A stretch of DNA of 64,000 nt from CAYOOP01 sp964405685 (lineage in GTDB: Bacteria > Pseudomonadota > Alphaproteobacteria > Rickettsiales > SXRF01). Where the stretch lies: contig CAYOOP010000003.1 in NCBI GenBank assembly GCA_964405685.1, positions 1 to 64,000 of the forward strand. The letters are read 5' to 3'. Made by a program: the position numbers and the translations under genes. The notes beneath the pieces are model-generated. The model made no database searches, had not been told where the DNA came from, and saw only the letters and a list, made by a program, of their open reading frames with translations. This document shows, in pieces, positions 17,124 to 25,978 of this stretch (position 1 is the first letter of the stretch; the number at the start of each line of letters is the position of its first letter).

Positions 17124-17582
17124 TTATTCCCCTTTTTCTCCCAATTGCTGCGCAATATGCTGGAAGTCCTTGGCTTCGCGGAAGTCGCGGTAGACTGAGG
17201 CGTAGCGGATATAGGCGACGCTATCGATGGCCTTCAGTTCGTCCATAATCAGCGTGCCGATCGTCGCGGTGGGGATTTCGCTCTCGCCCGACATTTCGAT
17301 GGTGTGGACGATGCGCGAGACGATGAGCTCGATCTGATCGTCCATGACCGGGCGTTTTCGGCAGGCAATTTGGATGGAGCGGAGGATTTTATCGCGGTCG
17401 AAAATCTTGCGTTCGCCGTTTTTCTTGAGCGCGGTGATTTCGCGCAGTTGCACGCGTTCAAACGTGGTGAAGCGGGAATTGCAACTCGGGCAATAGCGAC
17501 GGCGGCGGATCGCCAGTCCGTCATCGCTGGGACGAGAGTCCTTCACTTGGGTGTCGGGCTGGCTGCAATAGGGGCATTTCAT
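17124..17582 (-). CDS. nrdR: Transcriptional repressor NrdR
   Basis: 152 residues. Zinc ribbon CPYC ... CPSC at residues 3-34 followed by an ATP-cone (about 49-139). NrdR senses ATP/dATP and represses ribonucleotide reductase genes through NrdR boxes. It usually sits next to glyA or ribD; here it lies between the PagL gene and a large unknown gene on the same strand. Confidence 0.97.
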   Translation of the reverse strand: MKCPYCSQPDTQVKDSRPSDDGLAIRRRRYCPSCNSRFTTFERVQLREITALKKNGERKIFDRDKILRSIQIACRKRPVMDDQIELIVSRIVHTIEMSGESEIPTATIGTLIMDELKAIDSVAYIRYASVYRDFREAKDFQHIAQQLGEKGE

Positions 17583-17617
17583 GCCCGCGTTTTTAGCAAA
17601 ATAAGGATAACAAGAGG

Positions 17618-18976
17618 TTAACGACTGCGAACTCCTGCACCTCCTGGTACGGCAGAAGTCACTACTTCATTGTTTTTGGAAGGTGTTACGCCGGTTCTTA
17701 ACCCTGAAATGGCGGAGCTTACCTGGGCATAGAGTTGTTGGGTGGCGGCGTAGGCGTCGGAGGTGTTTACCTTGCCGTCTTGATTGACGTCGAGCATGGC
17801 TACCAATGGCTGCAGTTCACTGCTTGCGGCTTTTTGGGATTGATTGGGTTCTTCAGAAGGCGCAAGGCTTGCCGTAAGCAGTTGGTTGGCGGTTTGGAGC
17901 CGGTCGGCCGATAAGCCCTTGGCATTATAGCGGTCAAGTTTTTGGTCCATGTCCGTATCAAGCTGGGCGCGGTATTTTTGGATTACTTCACCGATATTGG
18001 CACCGTCTGCACGCAGTGCTTTGTTGGCTTCTTTTTCTTGGGTGATCCAAGTTTGTTCTGCGGCTTTGGCGCTGCCGGTGCCGTTGGCTTTTTCGTAAGC
18101 GACGCGAAACGCCATGGCTTTGTTGCTATCGATTACACCATCCTCGCTCGCGAAATGCTGGCGGGCGTTGTAATAGGCTTCGGTCAATTCGGCAGATGGC
18201 CCGGCTTTAAGTCTGGCGGCTAAATCTTTAAGCATCGCGGTTTCATCGATGGTGGTTTGTGGGGTTTGCGCAGGTGCGCGTGCAATGAGGTCGGTTGGTA
18301 ATTGTTCGGGGCCGCTGATCAAATGGGCAATATGCGGTGGAGAGACTTTATCGGCAAGTAAGAAACGTTGGTGCATTATTTTCAGCGCTTCTTTTTGTGT
18401 TTCGCTGAAGCTTTGAGATTCGATGGTGATTTCATCCGTGATGGGGTTGCCATCTTTGGTCGCTTTTTTCAGCGTGTCCTTAAAATCTTGGGTGAGGGTT
18501 GTATCCAGTTGTTGATCTTCCCCTGCGCCGTGTGCGCCCATTTTGAGGTGGGAGGTTGCAAGAGCGTTAAATTTTGAAGCGATTTTTGCTAAGGGGATTA
18601 CCTCGAGAAATCCTTGCGCTTTGTCACTTTTGTCTGCGAGGGCGGCGAGATCTTTTGCACCGATATCTTTTTCCAACGCATCAGCAAACGCTTTGGTGTT
18701 TACTCCTTCACGCGCGATGACACTTTCAAAATAAGCAGCAACGACATCGCTCGTGCCGGCTGCCTGCAGGTAGGGATTGCTCTCCGCTTTTTCGGTGAGC
18801 AGTTTGCCAATGTCGGGTTTGTTATCGGCAGGGGCCTGTGCATAATCGCGTGCGGCTTCGACCATGGCGATGCGCATGCCAAAGGCGGTTGAGGCATCGG
18901 TTTTTTCCGCCGCGGCATAGTCTGCTGCGGGTATGGAGCTTGGTTTAAATGGAGTGTCGCTTGTTTCTTCGGCCAT
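17618..18976 (-). CDS. Unknown 452-residue hydrophilic protein with EF-hand-like loop
   Basis: I do not recognise this family. The protein is Ala-rich, helical-looking and soluble, with no signal peptide or membrane segment. Residues 396-407 (DVNQDGKVNTSD) fit a calcium-binding EF-hand or dockerin-type loop, with acidic or Asn residues at positions 1, 3, 5, 9 and 12 and Gly at 6. A weaker one may lie in SEDGVIDSNKA earlier in the protein. A ribosome site AAGGA stands before the ATG. It is upstream of nrdR on the same strand. It could be a secreted or surface protein using a non-classical route, but that is speculation. Confidence 0.75.
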   Translation of the reverse strand: MAEETSDTPFKPSSIPAADYAAAEKTDASTAFGMRIAMVEAARDYAQAPADNKPDIGKLLTEKAESNPYLQAAGTSDVVAAYFESVIAREGVNTKAFADALEKDIGAKDLAALADKSDKAQGFLEVIPLAKIASKFNALATSHLKMGAHGAGEDQQLDTTLTQDFKDTLKKATKDGNPITDEITIESQSFSETQKEALKIMHQRFLLADKVSPPHIAHLISGPEQLPTDLIARAPAQTPQTTIDETAMLKDLAARLKAGPSAELTEAYYNARQHFASEDGVIDSNKAMAFRVAYEKANGTGSAKAAEQTWITQEKEANKALRADGANIGEVIQKYRAQLDTDMDQKLDRYNAKGLSADRLQTANQLLTASLAPSEEPNQSQKAASSELQPLVAMLDVNQDGKVNTSDAYAATQQLYAQVSSAISGLRTGVTPSKNNEVVTSAVPGGAGVRSR

Positions 18977-19086
18977 GGGTAAAATTCCTTATAGACTTCA
19001 TAGTATAGCAAAAACGTGTTACGGAATTATGTCGGTGAAAATGTTAACGATTTCAAATTGTTATTTTAAGGCTCCGGAGTTGACTC

Positions 19087-19494
19087 ATGCGCAGAAATTC
19101 ACTAAAGCTTGGGGCCATGAAACTGCCTAATCCCTTCATTTTGTTTTTTAACGGCACCGCGCTTACCACTTGGTTTGCAACGAAGCTTGGTGGCGGGTAT
19201 GTGGGCAAAGATAATTTTGGGAATCGCTATTATAAAAAAGTGCGCAAGGGTGAGCGCGAGAAGCGCTGGGTGCTCTATAACGGCATGCCGGAGCCGACGA
19301 AGGTGACGCCGGAGTGGCACGGCTGGTTGCATTATACATTGGACGCGCCGCCGACGGAGCGGCCTGCGCGCGCGCATGTGTGGCAGAAATCGGCGCAGCC
19401 GAATTTGTCGGGCACGAAAGCTGCCTATCAACCTGCGGGCTTGCATGGTGTGCATGCACCGAACACCGCTGAATATGAACCCTGGACCCCCTAA
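19087..19494 (+). CDS. NDUFA12-family complex I accessory subunit
   Basis: 135 residues from ATG 19087, which has GGAG seven bases upstream; ATG 19117 (MKLPNPF) is a good alternative. The family motif is clear: GGGYVGKDNFGNRYYKK, then RWVLYNG and PEWHGWLHYTLDAPP, and the Pro-rich end with YEPWTP. The bacterial homologue of the mitochondrial complex I subunit B17.2 is a mark of alphaproteobacteria. It is followed by mlaD and the DUF2155 gene, a conserved alphaproteobacterial cluster. Confidence 0.95.
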   Translation: MRRNSLKLGAMKLPNPFILFFNGTALTTWFATKLGGGYVGKDNFGNRYYKKVRKGEREKRWVLYNGMPEPTKVTPEWHGWLHYTLDAPPTERPARAHVWQKSAQPNLSGTKAAYQPAGLHGVHAPNTAEYEPWTP

Positions 19495-19509
19495 CTAAAA
19501 CGAGGCTTT

Positions 19510-20007
19510 ATGCAACGCAATGTGATTGAAACTGTAATGGGTGCCGTGGTGATTGGTGTGGCGGGTGTGGTGCTGTTTTTCGCCTATGACGGCAGCGGCA
19601 TGCAAGACAAGGGCGGCTACGATATTAAAGCCAAGTTCGATAACATCACCGGTATTAACATCGGTAGCGATGTGCGAGTGGGCGGTATTAAAGTGGGTAT
19701 TGTTTCCGATCTCGGGCTTGATAACGAAACCTATCAGGCGGTGGCAACGCTAAAGGTGCACGATGCGACGAAGCTGCCGAAAGATTCGACCGCAGCCATT
19801 GCATCAAGCGGCTTACTCGGTGAAAAATTTGTGCAGATTGTGCCAGGGGGGGACGAAAACATGCTCCCTAGCGGCGGTGAAATTACCTACACGCAATCGT
19901 CGGTCAGCTTGGAAGAATTGATTGGCAAATTCATGTTCTCCGGTAGCGATAAGGCCGGTGATTCCAAAGGCACATCGGAAAGCGCGCCTGCTTCCGCTAG
20001 TGAATAA
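19510..20007 (+). CDS. mlaD: MCE-domain lipid transport protein MlaD
   Basis: 165 residues. An N-terminal membrane anchor (about 10-27) is followed by one MCE domain (YDIKAKFDNITGINIGSDV and GGIKVGIVSDLGL). MlaD forms the periplasmic hexameric ring of the Mla phospholipid transporter that keeps outer-membrane lipid asymmetry. The transporter's ATPase and permease are not in the window. It is 15 bases after the NDUFA12 gene and just before the DUF2155 gene. Confidence 0.93.
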   Translation: MQRNVIETVMGAVVIGVAGVVLFFAYDGSGMQDKGGYDIKAKFDNITGINIGSDVRVGGIKVGIVSDLGLDNETYQAVATLKVHDATKLPKDSTAAIASSGLLGEKFVQIVPGGDENMLPSGGEITYTQSSVSLEELIGKFMFSGSDKAGDSKGTSESAPASASE

Positions 20008-20011
20008 TTCT

Positions 20012-20557
20012 ATGCGCCTGCTTGTGATAGCGTGTGTGGCGTTGTGGGCGGTTCCTGCCTATGCGATTGATGTTGCCGTGCCGGAATTGCCTGCGGGGGA
20101 AATGAGTGTGGAGGAATTGCAGGAACCGGTGGTGACTCCGCCTGCGACCTCAAAAAAAATTGATATTCCTGCGGAGAAGGAAAAAGAGCTCGCTCCCAAT
20201 GCGCCGAAAGAACAAGAAGAAGCCGCACCGCCAGCTGAGCCTAAGGCTTTTAACGCGGTGGTGCTTAGGGGGTTAAACAAAGTAACGGCGCGTCCGATAA
20301 CGCTGAATGCCACCTTTGGCACGGTGATGCGGTTTGGGAATTTAGAAATAATTCCTCACCGCTGCGTGGAGCGCACCATGCGCGGGGTGCCGGACTCGGC
20401 GGCGCTGCTTGAAATTTGGGAACTCAAGCCTGATACGAGCCCAACGAAGCTGTTTCAAGGTTGGATGTTTTCGAGCAACCAAGCCGCCTCGGCTTTGGAG
20501 CATCCGGTCTATGATGTTTGGGTCGAAAAATGCGAGATCAAAGAGATCAAAGAATAA
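20012..20557 (+). CDS. DUF2155 domain periplasmic protein
   Basis: 181 residues from ATG 20012, four bases after the mlaD stop; a longer frame overlapping mlaD is not needed. Signal peptide MRLLVIACVALWAVPAYA, then a Pro/Glu-rich linker, then the DUF2155 domain from about residue 85: LRGLNKVTARPITLNATFG, FGNLEIIPHRC and FQGWMFSSN. Function is unknown; it is a regular neighbour of NDUFA12 and MlaD in alphaproteobacteria. Confidence 0.92.
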   Translation: MRLLVIACVALWAVPAYAIDVAVPELPAGEMSVEELQEPVVTPPATSKKIDIPAEKEKELAPNAPKEQEEAAPPAEPKAFNAVVLRGLNKVTARPITLNATFGTVMRFGNLEIIPHRCVERTMRGVPDSAALLEIWELKPDTSPTKLFQGWMFSSNQAASALEHPVYDVWVEKCEIKEIKE

Positions 20558-20598
20558 ATCGAATCGTATTTTTATGCCCGCCGTAGTAGGGAGGAATC

Positions 20599-20868
20599 AT
20601 GAACAGGTTTATTTTGCTTTCAGTGTTGGGTTTGGTTGCTGCCTGCGCTACGCCGGAGCAACTGGCAGAGCAGCGGCGGCAACAGGCCGCGATCGATACG
20701 CAAACTTGCCGTAACTATGGTTTTAGGCCAGGTACGGAGGCGTTTGGCAATTGCCGCTTGCAAATTGACTTGGTGCGCCAGGAAGAGCAAAACAATTATA
20801 ATCGTGCCTATTTCTACAGTGACTTTTCCTACGCCCGCGGTCGGCCTTACCATTATTTCCCGCATTGA
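20599..20868 (+). CDS. Small lipoprotein
   Basis: 89 residues with GGAGG before the ATG. Lipobox LVAAC gives a lipidated Cys at residue 17. The mature part has the motif CRNYGFRPGTEAFGNC, which I know from small alphaproteobacterial proteins of unknown function, and ends in an aromatic-rich tail (YHYFPH). Confidence 0.85.
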   Translation: MNRFILLSVLGLVAACATPEQLAEQRRQQAAIDTQTCRNYGFRPGTEAFGNCRLQIDLVRQEEQNNYNRAYFYSDFSYARGRPYHYFPH

Positions 20869-20875
20869 TTCACTA

Positions 20876-20981
20876 CTAGACCTCGCTGCAAATGTGCCTT
20901 TACTGCGCTTCCGTTGCTCATGTAGCTTCCGCTACACTCCGCTACGGTTCTCGCAAAGACACATTTTCGCCGGCGGCCTAG
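20876..20981. repeat. Large nested inverted repeat before odhB
   Basis: Outer arms CTAGACC and GGCCTAG, middle arms GCAAATGTGCCTTT and AAAGACACATTTT, and an inner perfect hairpin TGTAGC-TTCC-GCTACA. The roughly 106-base element fills about half of the 208-base gap between the lipoprotein gene and odhB and could form a long hairpin in RNA. Confidence 0.75.
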
Positions 20982-21076
20982 CGTGAATGTTTGTTTGATG
21001 TAGTTGAACCGCTTGTGTTCTTTTTCGGCTTCTTGTATGGTTCGTCATCTTCGTTCTATCATTCAAGGAGTTGACT

Positions 21077-22255
21077 ATGGCCGGCGAAATACTTGTTCCG
21101 AATCTCGGTGAATCGGTCTCGGAAGCAACCGTGGCCAAATGGTTCAAAAAAGTCGGCGATGCTGTGAAGCAAGATGAGCCGCTGGTCGAGCTCGAAACCG
21201 AAAAAGTGACGATGGAAGTCAACGCTCCGGCCTCCGGCAAACTCAAAGAAATCAAGGCGGATATTGGCGCTGCCGTTGCGGTAGGCGGCTTGCTTGGTGC
21301 GATTGAAGTGGGCGCGGTAGGGGCTGCACCTTCAGCACCCACCCCCAAAGCCGAAGCGCCCAAAGCAGCGGCGACGCCTGCGCCCGTTGCGGCATCCACT
21401 GCACAACCTGGCCCGGCAGCGCGAAAACTTATGGAAGAAACGGGCGCGCGTCCGGAAACTGGCTCCGGCAAAGATGGCCGTGTCACCAAAGGTGATGTGC
21501 TTGCTGTGGCGGGTAGCGGATCGCGGGTAGCGGATAGTGCGGGCTCAGCAGCCAATCGCGCCGAAGAGCGCGTGAAGATGAGCAAGCTGCGGCAGGTGAT
21601 TGCCAAACGGCTGAAGGAGTCGCAAAATACCGCGGCGATTCTCACCACCTTCAACGAAATCGACATGACGAATGTGATGTCGCTCAGGAACGATTACAAA
21701 GATGCGTTTGAGAAAAAATACGGCCTGCGCTTAGGCTTTATGGGCTTTTTTGTGAAGGCGGCGTGCGCGGCGCTCAAAGAAATTCCAGCGGTGAATGCGA
21801 CGATTGAAGGCGATGAAATCGTCTACAAACGCTATTGCGACATTGGCGTGGCCGTGGGGACAGACCAAGGCTTAGTTGTGCCTGTAGTACGCAATGCCGA
21901 CCAAATGAGCATTATGGAGATTGAGGCGGAAATCGCACGGCTTGCCGGCAAAGCGCGTGACGGCCTGCTCGCGATGAGTGATTTGACCGGCGGTACGTTT
22001 ACCGTGAGTAACGGCGGTGTGTATGGTTCGTTGATGTCGACGCCGATTATCAACCCACCGCAATCGGGCATTCTCGGTATGCACAAAACCGAAGACCGGC
22101 CGGTCGCGATCAAAGGCCAGGTGGTCATTCGCCCGATGATGTATGTGGCGCTTTCCTACGACCACCGCATCATCGACGGCAAAGAATCCGTCACCTTCCT
22201 GGTGAAGGTGAAAGAGGCGGTGGAAGATCCACGCCGCTTGTTGCTGGGCGTGTAA
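21077..22255 (+). CDS. odhB: 2-oxoglutarate dehydrogenase E2 (dihydrolipoyl succinyltransferase)
   Basis: 392 residues from ATG 21077, preceded by AAGGAG; a TTG two codons earlier is not required. Lipoyl domain (1-77) with the lipoylated Lys in ETEKVTMEV, an Ala/Pro-rich linker, a subunit-binding domain (RKLMEETGARPETGSGKDG), and the catalytic domain with the active-site DHRIIDGKE. It transfers succinyl groups to CoA in the TCA cycle. Neither sucA nor lpd is adjacent, which is unusual. Confidence 0.96.
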   Translation: MAGEILVPNLGESVSEATVAKWFKKVGDAVKQDEPLVELETEKVTMEVNAPASGKLKEIKADIGAAVAVGGLLGAIEVGAVGAAPSAPTPKAEAPKAAATPAPVAASTAQPGPAARKLMEETGARPETGSGKDGRVTKGDVLAVAGSGSRVADSAGSAANRAEERVKMSKLRQVIAKRLKESQNTAAILTTFNEIDMTNVMSLRNDYKDAFEKKYGLRLGFMGFFVKAACAALKEIPAVNATIEGDEIVYKRYCDIGVAVGTDQGLVVPVVRNADQMSIMEIEAEIARLAGKARDGLLAMSDLTGGTFTVSNGGVYGSLMSTPIINPPQSGILGMHKTEDRPVAIKGQVVIRPMMYVALSYDHRIIDGKESVTFLVKVKEAVEDPRRLLLGV

Positions 22256-22267
22256 AAACTTACGAAT

Positions 22268-22921
22268 ATGAACGCCGAATACACATTTCCTAATGGAATC
22301 AAGTTTGATTTTCGTTCTCGAGGGTTTGGGAATTATCTGCTGATAAGCAACAATGGCAGTAGTAATACTTTTCTGAGAGATCCTTTGAGGTTTTTTGAGA
22401 CAAAGGCGACGATGGTTGCGTTGAGTAAGGGATGGGCCGCCAGTTCCTATGATATACAGCCTAGAATTACGGATCTCAGAATTTCAGTGTTTAGCGAAGA
22501 AGCACTGAAGGACATGACCCACGAGTTGTTAATCGCTGGCATGCAACAAAAAGGTTTCTTCACCCAAGAAGATGTCGACAAAGCAGAGGTGGTACTTGGC
22601 ATTACGCCAACAACAGCGGTTTCAGGTGCCGTTGTATCTTCTGCGCCGACGTTTAAACAACAGAATGAGAAATGGATTAAAGATCACGAACAAGCATTCA
22701 GAAATTTGGGTTTGGGGGATGCTGATTTAAGTGTTTTTAGAAACGCCAGTAGTAAATCGGCGATTGAAAATCTAAAATACGATATGGCACACGGAGAAGG
22801 TGCTTATAGGGGCAAAGCAAATTATGGATTGCAAGGTCGTATCCCACTATTCACCGACTATTATGCTGCGGCTGAAATCTGGGAAAAAGGTGCCGCTCAA
22901 GCTGCAGCAGCTTATCCATAA
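22268..22921 (+). CDS. Unknown 217-residue protein
   Basis: Not recognised. It starts 12 bases after odhB and ends two bases before the convergent glycosyltransferase gene. No signal peptide or membrane segment. The N-terminus (EYTFPNGIKFDFRSRGFGNY) looks beta-rich, the middle is helical, and the last third contains several Tyr/Ala segments. Base use is more A/T-rich than in odhB, which may mean a separate origin. Confidence 0.7.
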   Translation: MNAEYTFPNGIKFDFRSRGFGNYLLISNNGSSNTFLRDPLRFFETKATMVALSKGWAASSYDIQPRITDLRISVFSEEALKDMTHELLIAGMQQKGFFTQEDVDKAEVVLGITPTTAVSGAVVSSAPTFKQQNEKWIKDHEQAFRNLGLGDADLSVFRNASSKSAIENLKYDMAHGEGAYRGKANYGLQGRIPLFTDYYAAAEIWEKGAAQAAAAYP

Positions 22922-22923
22922 GC

Positions 22924-23964
22924 TTAAGCCGCGCGTTTATTAGGCGAGATAAGTATAGTTTTTAGCGCAATATCAATCCGCGTACCAACCACTTGGTGGG
23001 TATAATCATGTGCGGTTTTGTGGCCGCTGGCGGCGATGGATTGACGGAGGGTTTCGTTGCTTAAGAGCTTGGAGATTTGCGTGGCCAGCGTGACGGGGTC
23101 GCCTTTCTCGGCCATGAGTGCGTTGTTGCCATCCTGGAGAATTTCGAGCGGACCTTCGGTGTCGGTTGAGACGACGGGGACGCGGTGGGCGAAGGCTTCG
23201 AGCAGCACAATGCCAAACGGTTCGTGGAGTGAGGGCAGGCAGAAAATATCGAGGCGGTTGTAAAACGCGAGGCGGTCATCCACCCAGCCGGTGCATTCGA
23301 CGTGGGAGGTAAGACCCAGTTCATTAATAAGTGATTTGAGCGCGGCTTCTTCTTCGCCGTTGCCGCCTAACAGAGCTTTGAAGGCAACGCCTTGGTCTTT
23401 TAAAATTTTGAGCGCGCGTAAATAGATGTCGAAGCCTTTTTTGGCGACGAAGCGGCCCATGGCGCCAACGACGGGTGGAGTGCTTTTAGGGCGGTCTGTC
23501 AACTCCGGCATGTCCGGCACCATGTTGGGGATGTGGAACACTTTGTTCGCGGGGATGCCGAGTGCGACGGCTTTTTTAGCGATGTCCTGGGTGATGGAAA
23601 ACACCGCATCGGCCTGGACGTAGCGCCGGATGCTATAGTTCTGAGCGACGGCGATAATAGGCACGCGGCCTTTGACGGCTTTAACGGCAAGCGATAGCGC
23701 GCGATTGGCATGTGCGATGATGACATCAGGATTGCATTCTTGGATGATGCGCCGCAAGCGCCAGGCGGCGAAGCGGTCCCACTCGCCCCAGTTTTTTAGA
23801 ACATAAGAGGTGACATTTTGCGGCAAACGGGCATTTACCCACGCGTTCGGCGGAGTGACGGTAATCGCTTCGTGCCCATGGGCGGCGAGCGCGCGGCAAT
23901 AGTCGAGCATGGCTTGCTCGATGCCACCGCCGCTGCGACCAAACATGATGTTAACTACGCGCAT
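22924..23964 (-). CDS. GT4 family glycosyltransferase
   Basis: 346 residues with the GT-B layout: N-terminal Rossmann domain with FGRSGGGIEQAMLDYCRAL and a C-terminal domain with GRFVAKKGFDIYLRALKIL. The nucleotide-sugar E-x7-E motif is EPFGIVLLE. It most likely adds a sugar to LPS core or another surface glycan; the O-antigen ligase gene lies just upstream on the same strand. Donor and acceptor cannot be told. Confidence 0.9.
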   Translation of the reverse strand: MRVVNIMFGRSGGGIEQAMLDYCRALAAHGHEAITVTPPNAWVNARLPQNVTSYVLKNWGEWDRFAAWRLRRIIQECNPDVIIAHANRALSLAVKAVKGRVPIIAVAQNYSIRRYVQADAVFSITQDIAKKAVALGIPANKVFHIPNMVPDMPELTDRPKSTPPVVGAMGRFVAKKGFDIYLRALKILKDQGVAFKALLGGNGEEEAALKSLINELGLTSHVECTGWVDDRLAFYNRLDIFCLPSLHEPFGIVLLEAFAHRVPVVSTDTEGPLEILQDGNNALMAEKGDPVTLATQISKLLSNETLRQSIAASGHKTAHDYTHQVVGTRIDIALKTILISPNKRAA

Positions 23965-23982
23965 TCACCCTCTTTTGCTCGA

Positions 23983-24083
23983 CAAGAACAAAAATTCTTG
24001 CCGAGGTTTCGCTCGCTCCTTTCGGGAGACGATTTCCCTATACCACCCCACTATAAATAGTGAGGAAATAGAGGGGTAGTATA
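23983..24083. repeat. Intergenic inverted repeats between waaL-type and glycosyltransferase genes
   Basis: Hairpin CAAGAA...TTCTTG at 23983-24000 and a larger one with arms TATACCACCCC (24039-24049) and GGGGTAGTATA (24073-24083), one mismatch. They lie in the 177-base gap downstream of the O-antigen ligase gene and upstream of the glycosyltransferase, so they could end or attenuate transcription. Confidence 0.6.
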
Positions 24084-24141
24084 GCTTCGCAAAGCTGCGG
24101 TGTGTATAGCATAGGGGCCGAATTACACAACGGAAAAAGGT

Positions 24142-25383
24142 TTATCGCTGTGCTGTTTCAAGACGCCAGGCGGCGACCCACATGGCCAGTGTGTACCATA
24201 CCAAGCTTGCCCGCCAAGTAGAAAAAGCACTTTGGGAACCGATGAAAGGGAAGAAATGGTAGATTCCTACCATCACCCCCACGATAGCGATGCGCCGCGC
24301 GCTAGCGCCATCGCGGTACGCATATTCACACAGTCTTGCAAAACCACCGATGACAAATGCCCAGGCAATGCAGGCGAATACACCGCCTTCGGTTAGGAAT
24401 TCGAGCAGATAGTTGTGTGGGTGGAGGTTGCAATCGAGCACGTGTACAGCACCTATTGCTGGGCATGCGAAGCGGAAATTGCCGGCACCGATGCCGGTGA
24501 TAGGGGAATCAATCCATAACAAAAAAGCCGCTTGGTAGAGTTGGCCGTAGAGCGAATTGGAAAAATCGGTCATTTGCCCTTCAAAGTGGCCGATGCGTGA
24601 TTGCAAATACGACGAGTGGGTACTGGCAAGGAAGATGGTGACTGCAATGGTGATCACCATCAACAATGCTAGCAGGCGCATGCGCGGATAGCTGAAGGCC
24701 ACAAGCGCTGTGCCGGCAAAGAGAGAGGTCAGTAGCAATAAGGTGGCGCTGCGGTCGCCGCTTAAAATACCGATACCGGTAGTGGCAAACACCAGTGCAA
24801 ACATCCACCCATAAAAACGGCCACGCAAATAGGGCGCCCAAAAAGCAAGGACAACAAACAAGAGGCTGGCGTTGGTGGCGGTGTAGTTCGGGTGGGAGAG
24901 CATGCCGGTTAAGCGGCCGCTGGTATCCATCGCCCAGCTACCGGCTAAATCAACGCCGGCGATGCGTTGGATAATGCCATCAAAGACCATGGCAACGAGC
25001 AGCAAGAACGTGGCGGCCAGTGCGGGGTAAAATATGGCCTTGTGCCGCACGCATAGCATGGTGAGGGTGATGTAAAACAGCGGAAAGCATAGGAATAGTA
25101 GGCTTATTTTAAGCGATCGGACCATGCTCACAGAAGCAAAGGGGGTGGCGATGAAGAGCAAAGTAAGCCCGAGCAACAATGCTGATTTGGCAATGGGGTC
25201 GAGCATTCTCCAACTGATTTTTTTAGTGGCGAATTGGTGCAGGGCAATGGCTGCGAATGCGAACACGCACACCATGGAAAGCGTACGGCCGAAGATGATG
25301 CCGATGGGCATGAGCAGCAACAACAGCGACAGTGTTTTTTGCGGTTGTACGAGCGCCTGCCATTGCTGCTGGTAGGCCTTCAT
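24142..25383 (-). CDS. O-antigen ligase family membrane protein
   Basis: 413 residues, about ten to twelve hydrophobic segments. The large loop region with HPHNYLLEFLTEGGVFACI carries the conserved His of WaaL-type ligases, and GAGNFRFACP precedes it. WaaL joins undecaprenyl-linked O-antigen to lipid A-core in the periplasm. It starts three bases after the BON gene and belongs to the rsmI-yraN-BON unit. A related polymerase or teichuronic-type enzyme of the same Wzy_C family is possible. Confidence 0.85.
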   Translation of the reverse strand: MKAYQQQWQALVQPQKTLSLLLLLMPIGIIFGRTLSMVCVFAFAAIALHQFATKKISWRMLDPIAKSALLLGLTLLFIATPFASVSMVRSLKISLLFLCFPLFYITLTMLCVRHKAIFYPALAATFLLLVAMVFDGIIQRIAGVDLAGSWAMDTSGRLTGMLSHPNYTATNASLLFVVLAFWAPYLRGRFYGWMFALVFATTGIGILSGDRSATLLLLTSLFAGTALVAFSYPRMRLLALLMVITIAVTIFLASTHSSYLQSRIGHFEGQMTDFSNSLYGQLYQAAFLLWIDSPITGIGAGNFRFACPAIGAVHVLDCNLHPHNYLLEFLTEGGVFACIAWAFVIGGFARLCEYAYRDGASARRIAIVGVMVGIYHFFPFIGSQSAFSTWRASLVWYTLAMWVAAWRLETAQR

Positions 25384-25386
25384 GGC

Positions 25387-25977
25387 TTAAGGCCTGCGGG
25401 GGTCGGTTTTGAGCCGCACGTAAGAGACGACTTTTTTCACGTGTTGGGTGATGGAGGCGAGATAGGTGGCACGATTGAGTTCGGCTTGGTCTTGCGCAAT
25501 GCCCATGAGATAGACGGTTTGGTTCACCGTAATCACCGAGTAATTCACCGAACGAATATCTTTTGCGAGCAGCAGTCGTGTGCGTAGTTGGGTGCTGACC
25601 CAGACGTCCTGCGCGTAGTTCCAGAAATCGGATTTGTCGTTGATTTGGACTTCGTTCATCACCTCGCGCACGCCGCGGACCGTCCATGTTAAGCGCACGG
25701 CTTCGATTTGCGTGTCGGGCTTATCAACATTGCCGGTTAACAGCACGCGGCCTTCCACTACTTTGATTTCGACGTTGGCGAGCAGATCATTGGTGTCTTT
25801 TTGCAGGAATTGGTTTTTGATGTTCAGCAAGATGCCTGCATCATCCACTGCTTCACCAACGGAACGTTCTTGCGCAACGATGATGGTGCTTTCGGTAGCA
25901 GCCGAGGTGGCAACAGTGAAACAGGCGGTCAGCAGCGGTAGGAAAGCGAGAGCAGACAGGGGTATAAAACGGGGCAT
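25387..25977 (-). CDS. BON-domain lipoprotein
   Basis: 196 residues from ATG 25977 with GGAG in front; a longer frame overlapping yraN is not likely. Lipobox LLTAC in the signal peptide. Two BON domains follow (about 45-110 and 120-190: VEGRVLLTGNVDKPDTQIEA and VNQTVYLMGIAQDQAELNRA). Proteins of this OsmY/DolP type act in the periplasm on outer-membrane integrity. Its place after rsmI-yraN is conserved in proteobacteria. Confidence 0.9.
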   Translation of the reverse strand: MPRFIPLSALAFLPLLTACFTVATSAATESTIIVAQERSVGEAVDDAGILLNIKNQFLQKDTNDLLANVEIKVVEGRVLLTGNVDKPDTQIEAVRLTWTVRGVREVMNEVQINDKSDFWNYAQDVWVSTQLRTRLLLAKDIRSVNYSVITVNQTVYLMGIAQDQAELNRATYLASITQHVKKVVSYVRLKTDPRRP

Positions 25978-25978
25978 A

